A stretch of DNA of 64,000 bases, taken from positions 2,938,279 to 3,002,278 of the forward strand of contig NC_014212.1 of NCBI RefSeq assembly GCF_000092125.1, written 5' to 3'. A program made the position numbers and the translations under genes. Below, one piece after another: positions 34,793 to 43,021 of the stretch. Position 1 is the stretch's first letter, and every line of letters begins with the position of its first letter. The stretch comes from Allomeiothermus silvanus DSM 9946 (GTDB lineage Bacteria; Deinococcota; Deinococci; Deinococcales; Thermaceae). A model generated the notes under the pieces. The model worked only from the letters and a program-made list of their open reading frames with translations, was not told the DNA's origin and did no database searches.

Positions 34793-35500
34793 ATGCTACG
34801 GGCTAAAGTGCGCGAACTCGCGCGAGATTACCGTAAGGCAAACGCCCCCCTTACCCCAGAGCGGCTTGCTAAGGGCATCGGGGCCAGCTTCGAGATCGCT
34901 CCCATCCCCACCGACGGGATGTTCGACTTCGACCGAGGGCGCATCCTCATTGCCGAAGGGCAATCGCTCAAACGCCAACGCTTCACCCTAGCCCACGAGG
35001 TAATGCACTACCTGATCCGCCACGACGAGAACTTGCTCTCGGACATGCACGAGGAGTACGCGGGAGACGAGTTCGAGGAGACCCTCGAGGCCTTGTGCAA
35101 CCTGGGGGCGGCGGAGATGCTGCTGCCTAGCGAGAACGTAAAGGCCACCCTAGCGAAGAAGGGGCTACGGGCCAAGCTTATCCCTGACCTGGCCGAAACC
35201 CACCAGGTCTCGGAGGAGGTCGCGGCCATCGCCCTCACCGACCAGGCCGCCCACGTTCTAGCGGTGATCGCCGGAGGGCGCCCTTTGAAGGTGCTGTTCT
35301 CGAGCCGCAGCGAGTTCTTCCCGGCCCGCCCGGCCAAAAACGCCGAGGTTCCCAAGGATCACGCCCTGGCCCTGACCCTCGCCACCGGGCTCCCCTTCCA
35401 GGGGGAGGCTCCCCTTCCCAAACACCAGCGCCCCTTTTTGCTCGATGCCTACGCCAAAGGAGGGCGGGTTTACGGAATCTATCGGACTAAGCCAAACTGA
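34793..35500 (+). CDS. irrE: IrrE/ImmA-like zinc metallopeptidase
   Basis: 235 residues. The gluzincin motif HEVMH is at 68-72 in RFTLAHEVMHYLI, with a third ligand likely E99 in EALCNLGAAEMLLP, the usual ExxxN...LLxP arrangement of COG2856. A helical HTH-like region follows (IPDLAETHQVSEEVAAIAL) and then a C-terminal domain of about 80 residues. Deinococcus IrrE (PprI) is longer (about 280-330 aa). In that genus it cleaves DdrO after radiation or oxidative stress. The nearby DdrO-like gene and palindromes support the same job here. AGTAGGAG precedes the ATG. Confidence 0.85.
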   Translation: MLRAKVRELARDYRKANAPLTPERLAKGIGASFEIAPIPTDGMFDFDRGRILIAEGQSLKRQRFTLAHEVMHYLIRHDENLLSDMHEEYAGDEFEETLEALCNLGAAEMLLPSENVKATLAKKGLRAKLIPDLAETHQVSEEVAAIALTDQAAHVLAVIAGGRPLKVLFSSRSEFFPARPAKNAEVPKDHALALTLATGLPFQGEAPLPKHQRPFLLDAYAKGGRVYGIYRTKPN

Positions 35501-35521
35501 GTACACTCGATATACCGAACC

Positions 35522-35971
35522 ATGGCCACCCCTCCTAAACACCCCCTCCCCACCGTAGCCGCCCTGGTGAGCGGCCCGTCGGGGCGGGTGCTCCTGGTTC
35601 GCACCACCAAGTGGAGGGGGCTATGGGGCGTCCCCGGCGGGAAGATCGAGTGGGGAGAGCCGCTCGAGGCCGCCCTGCGGCGCGAACTGCGCGAGGAGGT
35701 GGGGCTCGAGCTTCACGATATCCGGCTGGCGCTGGTGCAAGAGGCCATCTTCGACCCCCAGTTTTACCAACCGATGCACTTCATCTTCTTCAACTACTAC
35801 GCCCGGAGCGAATCTGAGGAGGTCACCCCAAACGAGGAAATCGCCGAGTGGGTTTGGGTTGAGCCGGAGGGAGCTTTGAAATACCCTCTTAACACCTTTA
35901 CCCAAGTTTTGCTGAAAGACTACCTGTCGGTGGGGGCTCACCCCTATCGCGAGGGTGGCCTTTCCAGTTAG
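35522..35971 (+). CDS. Nudix hydrolase (MutT-like)
   Basis: 149 residues. The Nudix box GKIEWGEPLEAALRRELREE runs into VGLEL with the REEVGL helix intact. The strand before it (VLLVRTTKWRGLWGVPGG) and the tail (FFNYYARSESEEVTPNEEIA) fit the ADP-ribose/NTP pyrophosphatase type. It starts 21 bp after the irrE-like gene and may be co-transcribed; a nucleotide-pool role alongside a damage switch would make sense. Confidence 0.85.
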   Translation: MATPPKHPLPTVAALVSGPSGRVLLVRTTKWRGLWGVPGGKIEWGEPLEAALRRELREEVGLELHDIRLALVQEAIFDPQFYQPMHFIFFNYYARSESEEVTPNEEIAEWVWVEPEGALKYPLNTFTQVLLKDYLSVGAHPYREGGLSS

Positions 35972-35981
35972 GGTAGAGGGG

Positions 35982-36689
35982 ATGCGCCGCACTGCTTTGG
36001 TCACGGGTTCCGCCAAGGGAATCGGCAAGGCGATTTTGCTGGCTTTGGCCCGCGAAGGCTTTGACGTGGCGGTGCATTACAAAAATAGCGAACTCGAGGC
36101 CGAAACCACCCGCCAAGAGGCGGAGGCCTTGGGGGTGCGCTCGATCAAACTCCAGGCCGACGTGACCCAACCCGAGGAGGCCCAGCGGCTGGTGAGCGCC
36201 GCTGCATCCGAGCTGGGGGGTTTGCACGTACTCGTAAATAACGTGGGCGATTACCTCAAGACGCCCATCGAAAAGTGCAGCCTCCAGGAGTGGCAGCGGA
36301 TGCTCGACAGCAACCTCAATGCGACCTTCTACGTGACCCAAGCCGCCATCCCCCACATGGTCAGGGCAGGCTTTGGGCGGGTGGTGAACATCGGCTTCGC
36401 CGGGGCCCAGAACCTACTAGCCCGGCCTGGTATTACCGCCTATGTGATTGCCAAGACCGGGGTGATTCTCTACAGTAAGGCCCTGGCCAAACGGCTCGCG
36501 CGCCAGGGCATAACGGTCAACGTGGTCTCGCCGGGAATCGCGGAAAACTCGATCTCTAAACCGATCGAGGAGATCCCTATGGGCCGCCTGGCCGATCTGG
36601 AAGAACTCGCGCGCGCGGTGCTCTTCTTCGTGCGGGAGGGATATGTCACTGGTCAGGTTATCGAGGTTTCGGGTGGATGGAATCTATAA
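35982..36689 (+). CDS. short-chain dehydrogenase/reductase (FabG-like)
   Basis: 235 residues from ATG 35982 (MRRTALVTGSAKGIGKAI) with GAGGGG just before. NAD(P) motif TGSAKGIG, the NNVGD strand, and the catalytic YxxxK as AYVIAKTG. The Ser of the triad is not in its usual place: NIGFAGAQN stands where I-S-S is typical, so catalysis may be altered. Ends with GQVIEVSGGWNL, as in 3-oxoacyl-ACP reductases. It lies just ahead of folE, so a pteridine reductase role is possible. Confidence 0.85.
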   Translation: MRRTALVTGSAKGIGKAILLALAREGFDVAVHYKNSELEAETTRQEAEALGVRSIKLQADVTQPEEAQRLVSAAASELGGLHVLVNNVGDYLKTPIEKCSLQEWQRMLDSNLNATFYVTQAAIPHMVRAGFGRVVNIGFAGAQNLLARPGITAYVIAKTGVILYSKALAKRLARQGITVNVVSPGIAENSISKPIEEIPMGRLADLEELARAVLFFVREGYVTGQVIEVSGGWNL

Positions 36690-36771
36690 TGACACCCCCA
36701 GGGTCACCCGGGTTATATCTGGTGTCCAATTATTGTCTAAGTTACGGTGAAGATTGAGCCGGAGGAGCAGC

Positions 36772-37377
36772 ATGAAGCGCATGATCGAAGTCGAAGACAC
36801 GGGCTTGGTCTTCCCCTGCGAAACCGATGTGGATCGCCTGGCCTCTCTGGGCCGGGAGTGGCTCGAGATCATCGGGGAGAACCCTGAGCGCGAGGGGCTG
36901 CGCAAGACCCCCGAACGCATGGCGAAAGCCTGGGCGTTCTTGACCCGGGGCTACTGCCAGAACCTCGAGGAGATTATCAATGGAGCGATCTTTCAGGGGG
37001 AGGGCAGTGAGATGGTGGTGGTCAAGGGGATCGAGTTTTACTCGATGTGCGAGCATCACCTGCTGCCCTTCTTCGGCAAGGTGCATATCGGCTATATCCC
37101 TAATGGGAAGATCCTGGGGCTTTCCAAGTTTGGTCGCATCACCGATATGTTTGCCCGCCGCCTGCAGGTGCAAGAACGGCTGGCTGCCCAGATCGCCGAT
37201 GCCATCGTGGAGGTGCTCGAGCCTCAAGGGGTAGGCGTGGTGATCGAAGGGGTCCACCTGTGCATGATGATGCGCGGGGTAGAGAAACAGCACTCGAGCA
37301 CTACTACCAGCGCGGTAAGGGGGGTCTTCCGCGATGACCCCAGGACCCGCGAGGAGTTCATGAGCCTGATCCACTGA
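36772..37377 (+). CDS. folE: GTP cyclohydrolase I
   Basis: 201 residues from ATG 36772, six bases after GGAGGA. It converts GTP to dihydroneopterin triphosphate, the first step of folate synthesis. Zinc ligands are the Cys and His of [20 protein letters not shown] and the Cys of [27 protein letters not shown] and the C-terminal [13 protein letters not shown] are family signatures. Confidence 0.95.
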   Translation: MKRMIEVEDTGLVFPCETDVDRLASLGREWLEIIGENPEREGLRKTPERMAKAWAFLTRGYCQNLEEIINGAIFQGEGSEMVVVKGIEFYSMCEHHLLPFFGKVHIGYIPNGKILGLSKFGRITDMFARRLQVQERLAAQIADAIVEVLEPQGVGVVIEGVHLCMMMRGVEKQHSSTTTSAVRGVFRDDPRTREEFMSLIH

Positions 37378-37806
37378 ACCATGTATCCCCGTCGCCACGG
37401 CGAGGTGTAGTTTCGCCGAGCGCAGCGAGGGGTGGCGAGATCCGGGGAATTATAGCCTCCCACACTCTCCTCTTCTCTAAACCGACAACGAAGAAGCCCG
37501 TTGTTTTGAGGTCTGCTCTGAGACTAGGGCGGTTGGCGTAACGGCCGCAGCGGATCACTCACCCGATACAGCAGCTACGCTGCAAGGCTGGGTTGGTTTT
37601 TCGTAAACCCGAAAGGCGCTGATCGGCCAACATAGAGTCCTTCCGTTGTATCAGAAACTAGACTTTCCAACCGCAAAACCACCTCCTAGCTCGAGGGTTT
37701 TCCTATTGCCGTGACCCCCCTCGTTACCTGAGTGTTGCGCCTACCAATCGGGGGTCAAACCAGCGTAACGATTCTCACAAGTACCGTGGGTATGGGCCTA
37801 GAGAGG
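37378..37806. other. intergenic region before the exopolysaccharide locus
   Basis: This is the gene-free stretch after folE. It holds a copy of the dispersed repeat at 37411-37436, flanked by CGCCAC (37393-37398) and GTGGCG that could pair into a branched stem, and a small hairpin GGGTT/AACCC near 37585-37607. I see no tRNA or small RNA gene. Confidence 0.5.
37411..37436 (+). repeat. dispersed GC-rich repeat, copy D
   Basis: TTTCGCCGAGCGCAGCGAGG followed by GGTGGC, identical over 25 bases to the copy at 34443-34468. It lies 33 bp after the folE stop codon. Confidence 0.75.
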
Positions 37807-37840
37807 CTTAACGGGGAGTTAACGGCCCAAGCCCTATGGT
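37807..37840 (+). promoter_or_regulatory. exopolysaccharide promoter 1: paired 7-mers and -10 box
   Basis: CTTAACG (37807-37813), four bases, GTTAACG (37818-37824), exactly ten bases, then TATGGT (37835-37840) as -10. The start codon of the first glycosyltransferase is at 37869. The same layout recurs at 50343 and 55134. No -35 consensus is present at the right distance, as expected for an activator-dependent promoter. Confidence 0.65.
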
Positions 37841-37868
37841 TATCCTCGTATACCTGGTCGAGGTGACT

Positions 37869-38903
37869 ATGCTGCCTGATAAGCTCTCCCACACTGCATT
37901 TGCAACGGAAAAACCTGTGATCCTGGCGCTTATTCCGGCCTACAACGAGGAACGTTTCATTGCCAGCGTAGTGCTCGAGACCAAAAAATATGCCACCCAC
38001 GTGATCGTAGTGGACGACGGCTCCAGCGACCGCACCGCCGAATTGGCGCTAGCCGCCGGAGCGCAGGTAGTAGGGCAGCCTAAAAACATGGGCAAGGCCC
38101 AGGCTTTGAACGCGGGCTTTCGGGCCGCCCGGCTCTTGAACCCCGACGTGGTGGTCTGCCTGGACGGCGACGCCCAACACGACCCGGTAGACATTCCCCA
38201 GGTGATCAGGCCGATCCTCGAGGGCCAGGCCGATGTGGTAATCGGCTCGCGCTTCCTGGGCCGCAAGAGCAAGATTCCCGGCTGGCGCATCGTCGGCCAA
38301 CACACCCTGACCCTGGTCACCAACCTTGCCTCAGGTATCAAAACCACCGACAGCCAGTCGGGGTTCCGGGCTTTCTCGCCCTTGGCCCTCAAGGCCCTGC
38401 GCTTCCACACCGCGGGCCTCTCGGTGGAGTCGGAGATGCAGTTCACCATCCAGCAGGCTGGGCTGCGGGTCGCCGAGGTACCGATCTCGGTTTCCTACAT
38501 GGACGGCAACAAGCGCAACCCAGTAGTCCAGGCCCTGCAAATCCTCGATGCCATCCTTAGCTTGGTGGCCCGGCGACGGCCTCTGCTCTTCTTCGGGTTT
38601 CCAGGCTTACTCTGTGCTGGTCTGGGCATTCTGGTGGGGCTACGGGTGGTACAGACCGTTACCGCAGGAGGCGAAGTCCCGCTAGGTAGCGCAGTGCTGG
38701 CCGATCTTTTATTGGTCGGCGGGATGATCTTGGGCCTAGCCGGGGTGATGCTCCACTCCATCCACCACTTTGTCACCCAGGTGCGGCGCGAGGTACGCGA
38801 CGTAGTCGAGACATCGCTCCGCGGCGACAGCCGGGAGACCGGCCAAGCCCGGCCGTTGGAAACCCAGGAAATCCCTCCGGCCAAGAAGGAACAGCTCGCT
38901 TAG
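37869..38903 (+). CDS. family 2 glycosyltransferase with C-terminal membrane segments
   Basis: 344 residues from ATG 37869 (MLPDKLSHTAF), with GAGGTG before it. GT-A fold motifs: ILALIPAYNEERFIASVV, VVDDGSSDRTAEL, NMGKAQALNAGFRAA and the metal-binding LDGDAQHDP. After the catalytic domain come two hydrophobic segments (about 243-261 and 276-298), as in polyprenyl-phosphate sugar synthases. It probably charges undecaprenyl phosphate or starts a chain at the cytoplasmic face. First gene of unit 1 of the polysaccharide locus. Confidence 0.88.
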   Translation: MLPDKLSHTAFATEKPVILALIPAYNEERFIASVVLETKKYATHVIVVDDGSSDRTAELALAAGAQVVGQPKNMGKAQALNAGFRAARLLNPDVVVCLDGDAQHDPVDIPQVIRPILEGQADVVIGSRFLGRKSKIPGWRIVGQHTLTLVTNLASGIKTTDSQSGFRAFSPLALKALRFHTAGLSVESEMQFTIQQAGLRVAEVPISVSYMDGNKRNPVVQALQILDAILSLVARRRPLLFFGFPGLLCAGLGILVGLRVVQTVTAGGEVPLGSAVLADLLLVGGMILGLAGVMLHSIHHFVTQVRREVRDVVETSLRGDSRETGQARPLETQEIPPAKKEQLA

Positions 38904-38919
38904 TCGGCGAGTCGGCGGA

Positions 38920-40056
38920 ATGTGGTCGGGAGAATCCAGCCTGACCCCCGCGGATAACTCTATGATCGAACCCAACCCCCAGCCCGAACCCATCCTTGCG
39001 CCCCAAGCAGGCCCGGTGCCCGAGCTGAGTGTGGTCCTGGTCTCGTACGAAAGCCGCACAGACCTCGAGCGCCTCCTTCCCACTGTCTTTACTCAGGGTT
39101 TGGAGCTAGAGGTGCTGGTAGTAGACAACCATCCCGGCGACGGAACCGCCGACTGGCTGCGGATAGCCTACCCCTCCGTCCGGGTCATCCCTCGCCCTGA
39201 CAACCCCGGCTACGCGGGAGGAAACAATACCGGGATCACCGAAGCCAGGAGCCGTTACGTCTTGATTTTGAACCCCGATACCGAACTCCACCCCGGAGCC
39301 CTGGGGGTTCTGCTCGAGGCCATTCGGGCCCACCCCCAGGCCCTCATCGGGGCTAAGCTGCTGAATCCGGATGGCACGGTAAACGCTGCAGGAAACCAGA
39401 TGCACTACTCGGGTATCACCACCTGCCGGGGTCTGCTCGCCCCCGCCGAGCGCCACCGAGGGCTCGAGCCGGTTCCGCTTCTTTCGGGCGCAGCCTTGAT
39501 TGCCGCCAAAGAAACCTGGGTCGAGCTGGGGGGCTTTGACGAGGATTACTGGATGTATCTCGAGGACACTGACCTCTCGCTGCGGGCTAGGCTGCGTGGG
39601 TATCCCTTGTTGTGTGCCAACGATGCCCTCATCACCCACCACTACCGGCTGGGGATGAATTCCCGGAAGTTCTACTACCTCGAGCGCAATCGTCTTCTCA
39701 CCCTCTGCAAGGTCTACCAGGAGCGCACCCTGCGCCAGATGGCCCCGGCCCTCCTCCTCACCGAGTTCGCCACCTGGGGCTTCGCCCTCCTGAAAGGCCC
39801 TGCCTACCTGGCTGCCCGCTGGCGGGGCTATACCTGGCTGTACCGCAACCGCGAGCGCATCCGGCAGAAGCGGGCCGAGGTGCAAAAGACCCGGGTGATC
39901 CCCGATGCAACTTTGCTCGAGGACGCCCTCACCCACCTGCCCTTCGAGCAACTTACCAACCCCCCTTTAGCTGGACTCCTAGACCGTCTGACCCGCCCGC
40001 TCTACGCCCTTTTGCGTCCCCGGATGGATAAGTCGGGTCTGGGGAGGGCAGCATGA
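38920..40056 (+). CDS. family 2 glycosyltransferase, rhamnosyltransferase-like
   Basis: 378 residues. The start could be ATG 38920 (GGCGGA before it) or ATG 38962. Motifs are those of WbbL/rhamnosyltransferase types: LSVVLVSYESRTDLERLL, NPGYAGGNNTGI, LILNPDTELHPGAL and FDEDYWMYLEDTDLSLRARL. Soluble or peripheral. Overlaps the next gene by 4 bp (ATGA). Confidence 0.88.
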   Translation: MWSGESSLTPADNSMIEPNPQPEPILAPQAGPVPELSVVLVSYESRTDLERLLPTVFTQGLELEVLVVDNHPGDGTADWLRIAYPSVRVIPRPDNPGYAGGNNTGITEARSRYVLILNPDTELHPGALGVLLEAIRAHPQALIGAKLLNPDGTVNAAGNQMHYSGITTCRGLLAPAERHRGLEPVPLLSGAALIAAKETWVELGGFDEDYWMYLEDTDLSLRARLRGYPLLCANDALITHHYRLGMNSRKFYYLERNRLLTLCKVYQERTLRQMAPALLLTEFATWGFALLKGPAYLAARWRGYTWLYRNRERIRQKRAEVQKTRVIPDATLLEDALTHLPFEQLTNPPLAGLLDRLTRPLYALLRPRMDKSGLGRAA

Positions 40057-41276
40057 ACGAAACGCTGGTTACCCCACCTAGCTGGTCAGCTCTCCCCCGA
40101 CCCCTGCGCATCGCCCACGTCACCGCGACGTTTCCCCCCTACTGGGCTGGAACCGGCAACGTCGCTTATCACAACGCCCGACTCATGCATGAACGGGGGC
40201 ACCACATCACGGTGTTCACCGCCCAGACCTCCGGCGAGAAGTATATTTCGCCGCCAAGCGGGGTGGCCCTGACCTTCCCCTTCCGGGTAGTGCGGCTTCC
40301 CGCCCCGTTTCGGCTGGGGAACGCCCCCTTTACGCCGGGGCTGCCATCCAGGCTCCAGGGCTTCGACCTGATCCACCTGCACTACCCCTACATCTTTGGA
40401 GCCGAACTGGCCTGGCTGGCTTCTCGGCTCTACCGTACCCCACTCCTTTTCACCTACCACAACCGCTTGCAAGAGCACACCCCGGTCAAACGAGAACTCT
40501 TCGGGCTCTACAACGCGCTCATCGAGCCGCTGATCTTCTTGAGCGCAAGCCGCATCCTGGCCGTGCGCAAAGAACACCTGCTAGCCCAGCACCCGGGTTT
40601 GCGCAAAGACCCACGGGTGCGGGAAGCCTCCAACGGGGTGGACACAAGGCTTTTTAGCCCCGGCGATCCCCTCGAGGCCCGCCGAGCGCTGGGTGTTTCC
40701 GCGCAGACCCCGGTAGCCCTCTTCGTGGGAGCACTCGACCCCGCCCATCGCTTCAAGAACGTGGACGGCCTGATCCGGGCCTTCGCCCGGGTGAGGGTTC
40801 CCGCCGCTGAGCTTTGGGTCGTCGGGGAGGGCGGGTTGCGGGCGGAACTCGAGGGTTTGGCGGGTCAACTCGGCCTGAAAGAGCGGGTGCGCTTCCTGGG
40901 AAAGCGCACCCCCGACGAACTCCCCGCCCTCTACCGCGCTGCCGACGTGAGCGTGCTGCCCTCAACCGGGGTGGAGTCGTTTGGCCTGGTGTTGATCGAA
41001 TCGCTGGCCTGCGCTACCCCGGTGATCGCCTCGGCCTTGCCAGGCGTACGGACCCTGGTCACGGACGGGGTAGACGGGCACCTGGTCGCACCGGGGGACG
41101 AATTAGCCCTGGCGGAGGCCCTCGAACTGCGCCTCCGCGAGCGCAAAGCGGGCCAAGCGATGGGCCAAAAGGGCCGCGAGAAGGTGCTGCGGCTATATGA
41201 CTGGGAAGTGATCGGTGAGCAACTAGAGCACCTATACCGTGAGGTGGTGAGCGAATGGAGCTTGAGGTTCAGCTAA
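40053..41276 (+). CDS. family 4 glycosyltransferase
   Basis: 407 residues of GT-B fold: IAHVTATFPPYWAGTGNVAY at the N-terminus, donor-site signature TPDELPALYRAADVSVLPST and GVESFGLVLIESLACATPVI (the E-x7-E motif). A copy of the dispersed repeat encodes about residues 62-72 (GEKYISPPSGVA), in a loop after HHITVFTAQTS. Confidence 0.9.
   Translation: MNETLVTPPSWSALPRPLRIAHVTATFPPYWAGTGNVAYHNARLMHERGHHITVFTAQTSGEKYISPPSGVALTFPFRVVRLPAPFRLGNAPFTPGLPSRLQGFDLIHLHYPYIFGAELAWLASRLYRTPLLFTYHNRLQEHTPVKRELFGLYNALIEPLIFLSASRILAVRKEHLLAQHPGLRKDPRVREASNGVDTRLFSPGDPLEARRALGVSAQTPVALFVGALDPAHRFKNVDGLIRAFARVRVPAAELWVVGEGGLRAELEGLAGQLGLKERVRFLGKRTPDELPALYRAADVSVLPSTGVESFGLVLIESLACATPVIASALPGVRTLVTDGVDGHLVAPGDELALAEALELRLRERKAGQAMGQKGREKVLRLYDWEVIGEQLEHLYREVVSEWSLRFS
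40236..40267 (+). repeat. dispersed GC-rich repeat, copy E, inside a glycosyltransferase gene
   Basis: GAGAAGTATATTTCGCCGCC followed by AAGCGGGGTGGC. It is more diverged than the other copies but keeps TTTCGCCGC..AAGCGGGGTGG. It is translated in frame in the N-terminal domain of the host protein. Confidence 0.55.
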
Positions 41277-41755
41277 ATCCCCTGCCGGGCTTTCCCGCCT
41301 TGGAAGGGGCACACGAGTTGGCCTGGTCGTATCTGCTCGATGCGATCTTTGCCGATGCCTATCACGCTGGGGTTCGTCGGCTACAGGTGGTGCTACCCCA
41401 CCCTGATTTGCGGGAAGGGGTGGAGTTGCGCTCCCGGCTCACCCCTCCATCGGGGGACAACACCGCCCTAGCCTTGCTAGCCCCCGCCCCCCTAGGCAAA
41501 GCCGCGCGGACCTACACGCTCGAGTTCGGCCTCTTGGCCCCGGCTAGCCTACGCCGGACGCAACCGGTCCGCCCCGGCAAGGAACCTGAGCAACGCCTGT
41601 ACATCTATACGCTGCGCTCCAAGCTGGCGGGCCTGGGAATGCGGCTGCCTAGCCCGGCGGCTTCGGATCGGGCCTGGCGGAGGGTAAGGCAGGGCTTTGC
41701 CAGCCCCCAACCTACCCCGAGCTTTTACCGGCTACTCATCTGGGGGTCGGCGTGA
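41255..41755 (+). CDS. unknown protein of the polysaccharide locus
   Basis: 166 residues, overlapping the previous gene by 22 bp and the next by 4 bp, so translation is coupled on both sides. No membrane segment, signal or motif is recognised. The sequence alternates beta-type strands (MELEVQLNPLPGFP, RRLQVVLPHPDLREGVELR, TYTLEFGLLAPASL). It has no cysteine. The tight operon position suggests a role tied to the flanking glycosyltransferase and toroid-fold protein. Confidence 0.6.
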   Translation: MELEVQLNPLPGFPALEGAHELAWSYLLDAIFADAYHAGVRRLQVVLPHPDLREGVELRSRLTPPSGDNTALALLAPAPLGKAARTYTLEFGLLAPASLRRTQPVRPGKEPEQRLYIYTLRSKLAGLGMRLPSPAASDRAWRRVRQGFASPQPTPSFYRLLIWGSA

Positions 41756-43011
41756 ACCCGACCCTGACCCACCCCACCCCGAAGCCCCAGGAGCAGATCG
41801 CGCAGGCCCTGGCGAACCTCGAGGCCTGGCTCGAGACCATGCGCCAGCCGGGTGGCTATGGCGGCCCGGTATGCCACTGGTGGCAACACCGGCTGCGCTA
41901 CACTGGGCCCGGCCACGACTGGCGCTACGAGGGAATCCTGGTCGGATACTTCCAACTATGGCAAAAAACCGGTGACCGGTACTACCGGGAAAAGTTGAAC
42001 CGCGCCGCCTTTGACCTTCTCGAAGGGCAGCTGCCGGATGGGCGTTACCTTGCCTCACGCTTCGAGCTGAACCCCGGCACCCTCGGCACCCCCCACGAGG
42101 CCGCCGCCACCTTGGGGCTGCTGCTGGCTCTACCGGGGTTGGATGACCCCGAACGGGCGCTGGCCGCGGCGGGGCGCAACCTCGATAACCTCATCGCCCA
42201 ACTGTACCTACCGGAGGAAAAGGCTTACCGCGACCGGGTGCCTAACAAGCTGGCGACCCTGGCCCAAGCCCTCTTGGCCTACGCCGAGGCCACCCAGCAG
42301 GAACAGTACTTGCCCTACGCCACACGGGCGCTCGAGCAGGCCCTCCGCTACCAAGTCCAGGAGGGGCCACTAGCCGGGGCCATCCACCAATACGCCCCCA
42401 CCTCCGACCGCGGCGACGGGCGGTTCTTCCCCTACTACCAAAGCCGTTGCATCCCCCCGTTGGTGGAAGGGGCGCGGGTCCTGGGCGAGCCGCGCTATGG
42501 GCAAGCGGCCCGGCAGACCCTGGGCTTTATCGAGCGTACCCGCCAAACCGACGGCGGCTGGCCGATGGTCTTATACGCCAAAGGAAAGAGCATCGAGCGG
42601 CCCCGCTGGATCGCCGCCAACGCCGATGTACTGCTGGCGTACCGGGCGCTGGGTGAACCCTTGCCCGAAGCAGCGCTCGACCGCCTGCTCCAGGCCCAGC
42701 TCAAAAGCGGGGGCTTCCCCACCGCCTATGGTTTTGGCAACGATAAACTCTCTCCCCACGATCTCATCCCGGTGGCGGGCTGGAACGACAAGGTGTTCCG
42801 CCTGCTCGCTGAATTGCTGCCCAAACCCGCCGCCCTGCCCGCCCCCCAGGTGGGTCTGACCGAGGTCGAGGTTTGGGTGGGCAACACCCCGGCCTGGCTG
42901 TGCGAGAACACCCAAGCCCTAATTGTCCAGACCAGAGGGGAAGTGCTCTATGCCTGGCGCAAGGGCGAGCCTTGGGCGCGGATAGTGGACCCACGGCTGG
43001 ACGTGCGATGA
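41752..43011 (+). CDS. predicted alpha/alpha-toroid protein, possible polysaccharide-processing enzyme
   Basis: 419 residues starting GTG 41752. Repeating helical hairpins with aromatic/Gly turns (GYFQLWQKTGDRYYREKLNR, LLAYAEATQQEQYLPYATRA, GQAARQTLGFIERTRQTDGG) resemble the six-hairpin or prenyltransferase-type toroid of uronyl hydrolases, lyases and epimerases. There is no signal peptide, so it acts in the cytoplasm. Conserved polar spots include DWRYEG and APTSDRGDGRFFPYYQ. Exact activity unknown. Confidence 0.6.
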   Translation: MNPTLTHPTPKPQEQIAQALANLEAWLETMRQPGGYGGPVCHWWQHRLRYTGPGHDWRYEGILVGYFQLWQKTGDRYYREKLNRAAFDLLEGQLPDGRYLASRFELNPGTLGTPHEAAATLGLLLALPGLDDPERALAAAGRNLDNLIAQLYLPEEKAYRDRVPNKLATLAQALLAYAEATQQEQYLPYATRALEQALRYQVQEGPLAGAIHQYAPTSDRGDGRFFPYYQSRCIPPLVEGARVLGEPRYGQAARQTLGFIERTRQTDGGWPMVLYAKGKSIERPRWIAANADVLLAYRALGEPLPEAALDRLLQAQLKSGGFPTAYGFGNDKLSPHDLIPVAGWNDKVFRLLAELLPKPAALPAPQVGLTEVEVWVGNTPAWLCENTQALIVQTRGEVLYAWRKGEPWARIVDPRLDVR

Positions 43012-43021
43012 GGAGACATCG

